Below are positions 9,701-16,490 of a stretch of 64,000 nucleotides of DNA, piece after piece. The notes below the pieces were generated by a model. That model was given only the letters and a program-made list of their open reading frames with translations. It was not told the DNA's origin and did no database searches. The first letter of the stretch is position 1. Each line of letters starts with the position of its first letter. Source of the stretch: Calothrix sp. FI2-JRJ7 (lineage in GTDB: Bacteria > Cyanobacteriota > Cyanobacteriia > Cyanobacteriales > Nostocaceae); the NCBI GenBank assembly GCA_019359675.1, contig JAHHGX010000088.1, forward strand, positions 1-64,000, read 5' to 3'. The position numbers were made by a program, and so were the translations under genes.

Positions 9701-12034
9701 TTACCAAGCTTATTCAATATTAACCTCTTCTCCGATAGTACAGATACTAGCTTCGACCTCAACTTCGACTTCAATACCTCTGATTTTGACTACTCTTTAG
9801 ATGAATTTGGGTTTAATTCTGTCGCGACTTCTGCTGATATTTCTATACCCACCTTCAGCTTACCTAGCTTTGACACGTTAGATGAAAGTAGTACTAACGA
9901 TATTCAAAGCCTAAGTAGTACGTTAACAAATCTTTCCCTTCCTAGCTTTAATCTTCCTGACTTCTCTTCGCTTAACTTATCTTTACCTGATTGGTCAAAT
10001 CTGAGTCCCAACTTATCTCAATTTAACTTTAATTACTTCCTGAATCGATTTAACTTTAATTTCTATCAGGATAACGGCGATATTATCGTTGCAGCAGGGA
10101 AACTCAATATTGTTAGTGGCGCCTTGGGAGATGATATTCTGGTTAGCGCTGGTCAGAATAATGTCATGTTAGGTGGTGCTGGTAATGACGTAGTATTGGG
10201 TGCTGGTCAAAATAATGCTGTACTAAGTGATGAGGGTAATGACCTAATCTTTAGTGCTGGTAAATCTAACTACATTCTTAGCGGTAGCGGCGCCGATACT
10301 ATCCTTGCTGCTGGACAAACTAACATCATAGCTGCTGGTAGTGATGACGATATTGTTGTTGCTTTAGGTAAAACCAACACTATTCTTGCTCAAAGTGGTA
10401 ACGATATTATCATCGGTTTAGGTGAAAGTAACATAATTAGCGGTGGCAATGGTGAGGATATTCTACTTGCTGGTGGGAAGTCTAATATTTTCCTCGGTGG
10501 CGAAGGTAATGATACGATTTTTGGTATCGGTAAAACCAATATTGTCTTTGGTGGCAATGGCGATGATTGGATGCTTGCGGGCGGAAAATCCAACTACTTC
10601 ATTGATTTCTATGGTCAAGAAACGATTGTTAATATTGGAATAGGAAACTACATATACACCTTTGCTGACAACGATACTATTTTCTCTAATGGTATCAATA
10701 ACAAAGTCTATAGTGGTGAAGGTAACGATACAATTACTGCTACCGACATTTATAGTAAGTTTAATGCAGGTAGTGGTAATGACTTAATTAATGCTGGTGG
10801 TTATTACAATACCTTTGATGCTGGCGATGGTGATGACACTGTTATCAGTGACGGTGAGAACAATACCATTAAAGGTGGAAGTGGTAGTAATATGTTCTTC
10901 ATCGGTGGTAACAATAACACCTTCATTGGTGGTACTGGCTATGACACCTACAGCTTGGAAAAGTGGAATATTGATGGTTCTTTAGCTGGTAAACTTACTG
11001 CTTACATTGACAACCAAGGTGATACAGCTACAACTGATATATTGACATTTAGCTTCTCATACAGTGCAGATAATATCACCTTCAAGCAGTTTGGAGATTT
11101 AGACCTAGAAATAAGCATTCTTAATGCTGACCAAACAATAATTCTGCAAAATTGGTATGCCTCGGAGACTCAACGTATTGATACCTTCCAATTTAATGAT
11201 GGTTTTAGCTTGCAGCAGTATGAAATTCAAGAGCTAGTTAAAGCTTACAGCACTGATAATGTTACTGAAAGCAGTGATAACGAGTTTAAGCTTTATCAAG
11301 AATCTGAATCAGCTAAGTTCTATCTATGGGGTCAAGATAGTATTTTTGACAGGACTCAATCAACATATGTTATTACTCACGGATGGCAAAGTGATGGAGT
11401 AACAGCTACTGACTTTGCAGATTTAGCTAAATCGATTGCAGGATATAATCCTAACGCGAACATTTTCTTAACAGATTGGACAGATTTGGGTAATAACCAC
11501 AACTATATGGAATCTGCCGATGACACAGCCATTGTTGGCAAAGAGCTAGGGGAATTCTTGAGTAATTTAGGCGTTAATTCTACCAATACAACCCTTATCG
11601 GTCACAGTTTAGGCGCCCATGTGAGCGGTATTGCTGCCAACACTTATGATAGCCTAACTGGTACTGCTTTAAGTACAGTCATTGCTCTCGATCCAGCTGG
11701 AGCATTATTTGAGTATGGATTGAAAGACGAGTTAGAACGACTCGATGCTTCAGATGCAAACCGCGTTATTGCGATACATTCTAGTAGTGTTCTGGGTTAC
11801 GACGATCTTCTTGGTAGCTTAGATGTGTACTTAAATTGGAATGATTCGTTCCAACCGGGTCAGTCAAGTTTTATTGCTAATCATACTTACCCAATTGAGT
11901 TGTTGAGCGATCTTTACCAAGGTAGTTCTTATACTCAGAGTAATGGTTCTACATTCGCATTAAATGACTTGTTTACCTTGGGAGGTAGTCACGATATTAA
12001 CACTACAGTAGTTAATAATACTACACTGTTTTAA
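3788..12034 (+). CDS. Giant RTX calcium-binding protein with C-terminal pancreatic-lipase-like domain
   Basis: The gene encodes 2748 residues with no signal peptide, as expected for type I secretion. Residues ~30-1405 are RTX-like repeats in 18-residue units (such as YNDIDAGSGNDTITAKGG). Residues ~1406-1650 and ~1925-2095 are acidic, Pro/Ser/Phe-rich linkers (IPDIDF, LPSFSLP), each followed by a second type of repeat (AGQNN..LGDEGNDL, GKSN). Residues ~2500-2748 match the lipase/phospholipase A1 family: THGW loop, DWTDLGNN..Y..A..D...VG, GHSLGAH (nucleophile Ser2607), ALDPAG (Asp2635) and NHTYPIEL (His2699), a complete triad in the right order. The start has a good ribosome-binding site (GGGAG). 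It is preceded by the acyltransferase and ended by a terminator at 12083. The likely product is a secreted, Ca-dependent, acylated lipase or phospholipase; the substrate is unknown. Confidence 0.92.
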   Translation: MGKVVNKVVDVVEHVNNAVNPFYKDGGSGNDDFAIYGAGAAYGNDGNDTLKAYALYVKLDGGSGDDTIKSYSGRSDLYGGSGNDNIEAWGVSNYINGGSGNDTIKAYAASNQIYAGEGYDKIYAYGGYNKIDANDDGLADYIYAEGAYNDIDAGSGNDTITVYGGYNDIDAGDGNDTITAYGGYNKIYARSGSDTIKAYGGGNVIDGDDDGNGDNIYAEGGANIIDAGSGNDTITAKGGYNDIDAGNGNDTITAEGGYNKIYARSGSDTIKAYGAGNTIDANDDGLADNIYVEGAYNDIDAGSGNDTITAKGGYNDIDAGNGNDTITAEGGYNKIYARSGSDTIKAYGGGNIIDANDDGNGDNIYAEGGANIIDAGSGNDTITAKGGYNDIDAGNGDDTIIAEGGANTIDAGSGNDIITAKGGYNKIYVRSGSDTIKAYGASNVIDANDDGLADNIYVEGAYNDIDAGSGNDTITAKGGYNDIDAGDGNDTITAEGGYNKIYGSSGDNRITAYGGYNKIYTNGDSNSNVIKAYGGGNYIQGSSSKTFSENVLTGFKTEYINIGLIRIPIVTPVYTTVQRVYNGNDDIYAEGGTNIIDAGSGNDTINAKGGYNNVDAGDGNDTITAEAGYNKIYARSGSDTIKAYGAGNVIDANDDGLADNIYVEGAYNDIDAGSGNDTITAKGGYNDIDAGSGNDTITAEGGYNKIYARSGSDTIKAYGGGNVIDANDDGNADSIYAEGGANIIDAGSGNDTITAKGGYNDIDAGNGDDTITAEGGYNDIDAGSGNDTITAKGGYNKIYARSGSDTIKAYGAGNVIDANDDGLADNIYVEGAYNDIDAGWGNDIITAKGGYNDIDAGNGNDTITAEGGYNKIYARSGSDTIKAYGAGNVIDANDDGNADNIYVEGAYNDIDAGSGNDIITAKGGYNDIDAGNGNDTITAEGGYNKIYARSGSDIIKAYGGGNVIDADDDGNADNIYAEGGANIIDAGSGNDTITAKGGYNDIDAGSGNDTITAEGGYNKIYARSGSDTIKAYGGGNEIDANDDGNADNIYAEGGANVIDTGSGSDNIEAYGAANVINASNGNNKIIAGGGANVINTGSGDDDIQAYGGANVINAGNGNNEIIAGGIANVVTTGSGTDNIIAAGGTNVIQSGSGNDEIVVGGGLNVVLSGSGNDKVIASGGANVVYDSDGNNEIYGLAAGNVFVKTGSGTDTMAAIGGANVFAKIGSGNTNMYAGGAFNILTKVSDSYDTDTMIAVGKGNLLTKVGHGASTMIGVGLYNILTSWGDSKDLIVGVGKVNAMIGGGADDIMVAAGMGNIAFGDSLGIDLGSFGSSETKNAGKDARTDEINTGVDWENAGNVETTGQVTGNDVIVTLGKYNAAVGDAGADIIVAGGLYNFVYGDSLNQGWTLDSIQIPGVDDLLPDIDWNYLASLIPDIDFQVPDIDFNFDNLNFNIPEINLSLLDFNIPYIDLSFPILNISDIDLSLLDFNISGIDLSFPELNILDIDLTNLFSINLGALDLPSLGFSLNQLLDIDIDVDIPDLSFDLDFDFNLADFDFSLGEFGFGSFSVPNISLPSFSLPSWETPSFSIPIVDLDIPSLGIPDFSIPSLSLPSFSLPDFSNFSFPDVSLTGLSLPDLPNFDLTSRFSFDFYNNNGDIIVTAGQLNVVGGGLGDDIIISAGKNNVMFGGAGNELVFGAGQNNLVLGDEGNDLILNAGKSNYILSGSDNDTILAAGQTNVILAGSGDDIVFSLGKSNNILAQSGDDIVIGLGESNRISGGDGNDVLLAGGKSNIFLGGAGDDIIVGIGQNNIISGDRGNDWIIAGGSNNKFLDFFGDNTLISIGSSNRIYTFEGNDVIFAGGKQNSASTGNGDDIIFAAGQKNSVSAGDGDDIIVAVSQTNILSGGNGSDLIFAGGSKNIIYEEGYFSHLNYGSIELPSTDDFIPDIPSEINIESFFPDVDWNSLTNIDLGSLELPSLFNINLFSDSTDTSFDLNFDFNTSDFDYSLDEFGFNSVATSADISIPTFSLPSFDTLDESSTNDIQSLSSTLTNLSLPSFNLPDFSSLNLSLPDWSNLSPNLSQFNFNYFLNRFNFNFYQDNGDIIVAAGKLNIVSGALGDDILVSAGQNNVMLGGAGNDVVLGAGQNNAVLSDEGNDLIFSAGKSNYILSGSGADTILAAGQTNIIAAGSDDDIVVALGKTNTILAQSGNDIIIGLGESNIISGGNGEDILLAGGKSNIFLGGEGNDTIFGIGKTNIVFGGNGDDWMLAGGKSNYFIDFYGQETIVNIGIGNYIYTFADNDTIFSNGINNKVYSGEGNDTITATDIYSKFNAGSGNDLINAGGYYNTFDAGDGDDTVISDGENNTIKGGSGSNMFFIGGNNNTFIGGTGYDTYSLEKWNIDGSLAGKLTAYIDNQGDTATTDILTFSFSYSADNITFKQFGDLDLEISILNADQTIILQNWYASETQRIDTFQFNDGFSLQQYEIQELVKAYSTDNVTESSDNEFKLYQESESAKFYLWGQDSIFDRTQSTYVITHGWQSDGVTATDFADLAKSIAGYNPNANIFLTDWTDLGNNHNYMESADDTAIVGKELGEFLSNLGVNSTNTTLIGHSLGAHVSGIAANTYDSLTGTALSTVIALDPAGALFEYGLKDELERLDASDANRVIAIHSSSVLGYDDLLGSLDVYLNWNDSFQPGQSSFIANHTYPIELLSDLYQGSSYTQSNGSTFALNDLFTLGGSHDINTTVVNNTTLF
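4342..6960 (+). repeat. Ten-copy ~222-bp coding super-repeat in the RTX gene
   Basis: Units of 74 residues repeat: KIYARSGSDTIKAYG.GN (18), .IDANDDG.ADNIY.EG (20), .IDAGSGNDTITAKGGYN (18) and DIDAGNGNDTITAEGGYN (18). KIY.RSGSD occurs ten times, spaced about 222 bp, with extra 18-residue units in places. A unique insert of about 50 residues (5400-5550, GFKTEYINIGLIRIP) interrupts the array. The copies are very similar at DNA level, which suggests recent amplification or gene conversion. Confidence 0.9.
8004..10640 (+). repeat. Large two-fold module duplication inside the RTX gene
   Basis: The block 8004-9540 (linker IPDIDW..., then NGDIIVTAGQLN..., AGKSNYILSGS, LGESN.ISGG, GGKSNIFLGG) is repeated at 9560-10640 with the same order of motifs and a shorter linker. 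Motifs such as ILAQSGDDIVIGLGESN align one to one, so an ancestral linker-plus-repeat module of more than 1 kb was duplicated. Confidence 0.85.
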
Positions 12035-12082
12035 TGAGAAGAAGAGTCAATAAATCATCGACATGAAATTTATCTACTTTGA

Positions 12083-12111
12083 CACGCTTGAGACTCAGGC
12101 GTGCTTTTTTT
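12083..12111 (+). terminator. Rho-independent terminator of the acyltransferase-RTX operon
   Basis: The hairpin CACGCTTGA/GAC/TCAGGCGTG (nine pairs including one G-T, three-base loop) is followed by CTTTTTTT. It starts 48 bases after the RTX stop codon. Confidence 0.92.
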
Positions 12112-12177
12112 GTGTTGCATTGAAGAGATTGAATAAGTAGTCAATTTCGTACCTAGACTTTCTTATAGCTCTCCTAT

Positions 12178-12470
12178 AAAGACCCCTCTCCAAACCTCTC
12201 CCCGAAGCGGGGAAAGGCTTTAAGTCTTACTCTGCTTCCCTAGTAGGATACTGCTGGTCATTCAGGGGTTATATCCCCACAGAATGATTTGCCTGCGGCA
12301 CACTTCGTGAATGCGTCATTCGAGACCATGTAGAGACGCGATTTAATCCCTGCGGGAAAACCTCCGGTTTACACGTCTCTACCAACCAATTTGTGTGAAA
12401 CGAGGGGTCTGAACCCCTCCAAAGCCAGCGGTATCCTGGTAGGGAAGGGTTTGGGGGCTAGGTTTGTATT
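12178..12470. repeat. Nested palindromic dispersed repeat (MITE-like)
   Basis: A 23-bp inverted repeat (12235-12257 against 12425-12447; core GGATAC.GCTGG) encloses about 167 bp. A second repeat sits inside, bounded by GTAGAGAC (12330) and GTCTCTAC (to 12382), related to the palindromes at 24844 and 57057. A small hairpin CCCCGAAGCGGGG lies just outside the left arm. This type of repeat is common in cyanobacterial intergenic DNA. No transposase is present. Confidence 0.75.
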
Positions 12471-12622
12471 GGAATTAAATGAAAACCGCTATACAACTGA
12501 GGCAAGAGCATTGTGGATTGAGAGCAATTGGCGCCCACCACCAGGTAGTTATTACGATTATTGAGTGAAGATTTTTAATGTGTAGGAAAAATAAACTTGA
12601 TGACAGTATAGGGCAGCCCTAA
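12471..12622. other. Intergenic DNA with a possible coding remnant
   Basis: On the + strand 12481-12564 one frame reads ENRYTTEARALWIESNW then RPPPGSYYDY and stops. It reads like the tail of a lost gene, but it has no start and I recognise no family. Nothing else is seen. Confidence 0.3.
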
Positions 12623-13615
12623 TTATCGTCCCAGAATTTTCCTGGCTTCTTGTTCAGCATTCTCAGTTATGCGCGGAATTAAAGTATATGTGGTAGTTAA
12701 ATCCATTTTTTCCCCGGTTCGCAGTGTTTTTAGCGGGCTAAGAAATTCAAGCTCTACGTAAGTCTTTGGGTCTAAGTTGGTATAAATTTCTGCACTACTG
12801 TTGTTGTCGGGATAACTCGCTCCAGGTACTCTTGGTGAGCCAATGCGGAGTGCGACTTTTTCGCCCATCCATAATAATGTACTAGCATCGCAGCCTATTT
12901 TGTGCGATTTATTACGGTCGCGTGTTAAGGACAATAAGCCGTTGTCTACTTTTAAGTTAGCTGGTAAATTTTCAGATTGCTTGTTATAACCTTCAGGAAA
13001 AATCGACGGTTGGGGTAGCGCTGCGTAGGCTGCAACTGGGTCACGCAACTGTGTAACTATCCATATAGAAACATTTTGTGGCTTACCCTTGACTTTTTCG
13101 TAACTTGTGGTGATTTTCATTACGGGTTTGTGTCGTTCAAGTGTAATTGTACGGAAGGTACGAATGCCGTAGAAGGGGTCAATGGGAGAAATCAGCGTTA
13201 CATCGTTGCGATTAACTCTTGCGGTAACTGGTACAGAATCAAACGTACCTGGTGGAGGCCAAGCTCGTCCTGTAATTTTTTCCCATGCAGATTGAGGTGC
13301 AGGCCAGGTTTTATCACCCCCGGCGCCAAAATAGCCCCATTCTTCAGATTTGATATTAGGTGCTTTACCATATACTTGGTCATTTTCCCAGAATGTACCT
13401 TCTCCACCCTTGAAGCGAAACTGCATCACCCGTCCAACTTTTGGGACTACAACCGCTTCTACTTGACCATTACTTAAAATATAAGAATCTTGCCAGCCTT
13501 GGTAATTGATTTTTGTGACTGTAATTTTTGCCGGGATATTTGCGGTTACTTCTAAACAACAACAAACTGTGATCAAGAATCCCAAACAAAATAATAGTAA
13601 GCTTTTAGCCTTCAT
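12623..13615 (-). CDS. DUF4380 exported protein (galactose-mutarotase-like fold)
   Basis: The 330-residue protein has a signal peptide with a Cys-rich end (LITVCCCLEVTA), so it is exported and possibly a lipoprotein. The body shows the DUF4380 pattern: SYILSNGQVEAVVVPKVGRVMQF, WGYFGAGGDKTWPAPQSAW, and later LWMGEKVALRIGSPR. The family has a beta-sandwich like aldose mutarotases; no enzyme activity is established that I know of. It lies downstream of the lactonase and sugar dehydrogenase genes on the same strand, which supports a carbohydrate-related job. The gap of 228 bp to the next gene contains a coding remnant. Confidence 0.8.
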   Translation of the reverse strand: MKAKSLLLFCLGFLITVCCCLEVTANIPAKITVTKINYQGWQDSYILSNGQVEAVVVPKVGRVMQFRFKGGEGTFWENDQVYGKAPNIKSEEWGYFGAGGDKTWPAPQSAWEKITGRAWPPPGTFDSVPVTARVNRNDVTLISPIDPFYGIRTFRTITLERHKPVMKITTSYEKVKGKPQNVSIWIVTQLRDPVAAYAALPQPSIFPEGYNKQSENLPANLKVDNGLLSLTRDRNKSHKIGCDASTLLWMGEKVALRIGSPRVPGASYPDNNSSAEIYTNLDPKTYVELEFLSPLKTLRTGEKMDLTTTYTLIPRITENAEQEARKILGR

Positions 13616-13664
13616 CGTTTATCCAAAATGTGATTATAAGTTGATAATTTAATGTCCAACATAT

Positions 13665-13855
13665 TTACTGTTTAATTAATTTTAAAAGTCCAAGCTGTTC
13701 TGGGTAAATAGTTTCTAGTTTAGAATTTTCGTCTTTTTCTAAACTAGCTCGCAATTCCTGGGAAGGATTAAATAAAAATATATTATTAAAACTAGGAGGA
13801 ATTTCAGGAATATTGGGAGGTATTACTACTTGTAATCTTAAAACTACCGCCCCGG
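13665..13855 (-). pseudogene. C-terminal remnant of an unidentified gene
   Basis: An open frame with coding character (VVLRLQVVIPPNIPEIPPSF, then LFNPSQELRASLEKDE and ETIYPEQLGLLKLIKQ, stop at 13665) lies between the lactonase and DUF4380 genes. It has no start of its own and enters from inside the lactonase stop region in another frame. It looks like the tail of a lost gene; I do not recognise the family. Confidence 0.4.
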
Positions 13856-14782
13856 TTTGACCCCTGCAATATTCAAGCGAATGCGGTAAATACTGTTTCC
13901 TGCTGTAATATAAAGCGTTTTGTAATCTTTATTGCCCCAAGCTAAATTTGTTACTGATTGGGGGACAGGAATTTTGCCCAGAAGTTGACCTGTTGGTGAA
14001 AAAATCCATACTCCTCCTGAACCACTACAGTAAACATTGCCTTTAACATCCACCTTCATACCATCAGGTACACCTTTATCTGTGGGTCCAGGCAACTCTG
14101 CAAACACCTTACTGTTAGCTAATGTCCCGTCTGATTGGACATCAAAAACGCGGATATGTAATTTTTCGGAATCACTGACATATAATTTTGTCTCATCTGG
14201 CGAGAATGCAATTCCATTGGGACGCACCATCTCTTTGTTCAACAATGTTAGGGTTCCATCTGGTTTCCAGCGATAGATACCATAAAAGCCAAGTTCTTCC
14301 TGTTCCTTTTGAATACCGTAGGATGGGTCAGTAAAATAAATGCTACCATCCGACTTAACTGCAACATCGTTAGGACTATTGAGACGTTTTCCTTGGTAGC
14401 GTTCAGCCAAGATTGTTATTTTACCGTTTTTTTCTGTACGTGTTAGTTGGCGGTTATGTTGAGCAGTAATTAATCGTCCTTGTTGCTCAAAAGTATTACC
14501 GTTCGGATTTCCCGCAGGACGACGAAATACAGAAATACCGTTAGGCGCCCATTTATAGATTGTATCGGCAGGGATATCACTAAAGAGTAAAAAGCCGCTA
14601 GGATTCCAGACTGGTCCTTCTGTAAATTTGAAGCCATCAGATAACTTTTCTACCTTGGCGTTGCTATCTGTAATAGCTGGTATAGTAGCGTAAGTGTTTC
14701 CGGAGCTTTGCTGTACCATCAACAAGCTTATTAATAAACCGCACGCTTTTAGCTGTTGTAAAGCCATTTTTCTCATATACAC
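13844..14782 (-). CDS. SMP-30/gluconolactonase-like exported protein
   Basis: The protein has 312 residues with a signal peptide. The six-bladed propeller motifs of the SMP-30/gluconolactonase/LRE family are present: FTEGPVWNPSGFLLFSDI, RLNSPNDVAVKSDGSIYFTDPSYG, RPNGIAFSPDETKLYVSDS and GVPDGMKVDVKGNVYCSG. The metal-binding Glu (EGP), Asn and Asp positions are kept. Such enzymes open sugar lactones. The start is a GTG overlapping the upstream TAG by one base (14782), so translation is coupled to the sugar dehydrogenase, the enzyme that would make the lactone. An ATG at 14776 is also possible. The exact substrate is unknown. Confidence 0.87.
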   Translation of the reverse strand: MYMRKMALQQLKACGLLISLLMVQQSSGNTYATIPAITDSNAKVEKLSDGFKFTEGPVWNPSGFLLFSDIPADTIYKWAPNGISVFRRPAGNPNGNTFEQQGRLITAQHNRQLTRTEKNGKITILAERYQGKRLNSPNDVAVKSDGSIYFTDPSYGIQKEQEELGFYGIYRWKPDGTLTLLNKEMVRPNGIAFSPDETKLYVSDSEKLHIRVFDVQSDGTLANSKVFAELPGPTDKGVPDGMKVDVKGNVYCSGSGGVWIFSPTGQLLGKIPVPQSVTNLAWGNKDYKTLYITAGNSIYRIRLNIAGVKPGR

Positions 14783-16236
14783 TATATTTTTGGTACAGGA
14801 ATAACTTTTCTCACTTTACCATCACTCTTGGACGTAACATATATTTCCCCCTCTTTATCTATCCCAAACCGGACATCAGAACGTTTGCTACCAATAATTT
14901 GGAGAAAAGTAGCTTCTTTTTTCCCATCAAAAAGCCTAAGTTCTTTTATCTTCGCCTGTTTACCATTCACAAGCTCATCTACAGGTACATGAAAAAAACG
15001 CGCGTCATTGCCAAAATCTGCAAAAATATATTGACCGACTAATTCCGGAATCGCTTTACCCCTATAAACATAACCACCTGTAATTGCAATTCCATAAAAA
15101 CCTGAATAATCCTTTGGTATATGATGGCTATATTGGGCAACAGGGTAGGTATAACCATACTTGCCATCATCTTTAGGTAAAGGGAACAGAACATTCTCAT
15201 TTCTTTCATCTATAACCCAAGTCCCTTCCCGGTTCCCCCATCCATAATTAGCTCCTTTGATACCGAGATTTACTTCTTCTATAAAAGCCTGACCAGTGTC
15301 AACAATCAACATTTTTCGATCGCCACCCATATCCCAGCTAAAACGATGGGGGTTACGCAACCCATAAGCCCAAATTTCTCCTAATGTTTTTGGATTCCTA
15401 TCATTAGCAAAAGGATTATCCTGCGGAATGCCATACTTGCCATTAGCACTATTGTTCCCAAAAGGATTTATCCGGAGAATTTTACCTAAAGGTGTGCTGA
15501 GACCCTGTCCATTATCAAGGGGATCTGTATCAGTAACAGGAAAGCCATTACTACCCCCATCAGCTAAAGCAATATACAACATACCATAATCGGCATCTCC
15601 CGGTTTAGCATTAGGATTAAAGCCTAATTGCCCCGTATTATGGTCTTCGTAGGGCTGTTCAATACGCATTATTTCCCTAAATCTTCCGGTAAAAGTATTT
15701 GCCGCTGGGTTAGCAGCTTTCCACTCCAGAATTACATCGTGGTGAGAACTTTCTATAGTATTGCCTTTGTTATCAGTAATCTTTTTGATAACAGGAAAAT
15801 CAGGGATACCATTATTCTTATCTTCACTATGTACAGTGTATAAAATTCCATTTTTAGCAAATTCTGGGTGAAAAGAAAAATAGGAAAAACCCTGTTGTGA
15901 AGTATCATAGCTAAAGCCTGAACATACTAAGTTTTTAAAATTTAAGTATAAAGAAGCCTTGCCATTAATTATCACATATAGCTTTCCTCGCATATCATTA
16001 ACAAATAACCTACCACTGTCATCACCTGCATGGGTTAAAAAATTCAATCGAGCTATTTTTTCTCGCCCAGTTCCACTTTTGGGAATTTGTACAATTTCTT
16101 GCAGCCCTACAGCTAGTTTTGATTTTTCTATTTTTTCAGGGATCGGGTCAGTTATTTGAGCTTGAGAGATACTAGAAAAAGCTAAAATTGATATACTAAC
16201 TAAGCAAATATAAAAAATAACGTATAACTTTTTCAT
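14782..16236 (-). CDS. PQQ-dependent glucose/sorbosone-type sugar dehydrogenase
   Basis: The protein has 484 residues with a Sec signal peptide (to SISQAQ), hence periplasmic. Motifs of the soluble PQQ glucose/sorbosone dehydrogenase propeller appear in order: GFSYFSFHPEFAKNGILYTVH, HNTGQLGFNP (His of the active site), LYIALADGGSNG, DPLDNGQG..TPLGKILRINP, EIWAYGLRNPHRFSWD and NYGWGNREG. The family oxidises aldoses or related sugars with PQQ and Ca; here this is inferred. It heads an operon with the lactonase. No PQQ synthesis genes are in the window. Confidence 0.87.
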   Translation of the reverse strand: MKKLYVIFYICLVSISILAFSSISQAQITDPIPEKIEKSKLAVGLQEIVQIPKSGTGREKIARLNFLTHAGDDSGRLFVNDMRGKLYVIINGKASLYLNFKNLVCSGFSYDTSQQGFSYFSFHPEFAKNGILYTVHSEDKNNGIPDFPVIKKITDNKGNTIESSHHDVILEWKAANPAANTFTGRFREIMRIEQPYEDHNTGQLGFNPNAKPGDADYGMLYIALADGGSNGFPVTDTDPLDNGQGLSTPLGKILRINPFGNNSANGKYGIPQDNPFANDRNPKTLGEIWAYGLRNPHRFSWDMGGDRKMLIVDTGQAFIEEVNLGIKGANYGWGNREGTWVIDERNENVLFPLPKDDGKYGYTYPVAQYSHHIPKDYSGFYGIAITGGYVYRGKAIPELVGQYIFADFGNDARFFHVPVDELVNGKQAKIKELRLFDGKKEATFLQIIGSKRSDVRFGIDKEGEIYVTSKSDGKVRKVIPVPKI

Positions 16237-16490
16237 TCACCTGTAAACACTGATGTAAAAACAATAACTACGTGTAAGAGGATTATAACAGAAAATTACT
16301 TATAGCGCACCCTAACTGATAAGCTGTTACGTCTTTAAGTTACATTTTAGGACGGGCAAGGATGCCCACCCCACAAGATTTATATTCAATTTTTGCAGTC
16401 CTATATAAACATTCCTTCAAAGGCTCAAAACTAAGCTGTGATAAGGCTTTGATAGTTGATAACCAAATATTTTTCAAAAATCTGAGTTTA
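16237..16490. other. Intergenic region between divergent genes
   Basis: No gene is seen. The stretch holds the divergent promoters of the sugar-dehydrogenase operon and the RiPP precursor, and a short G/C-rich repeat around 16351-16376 (GGGCAAGGATGCCCACCCC) of the dispersed kind. Confidence 0.4.
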
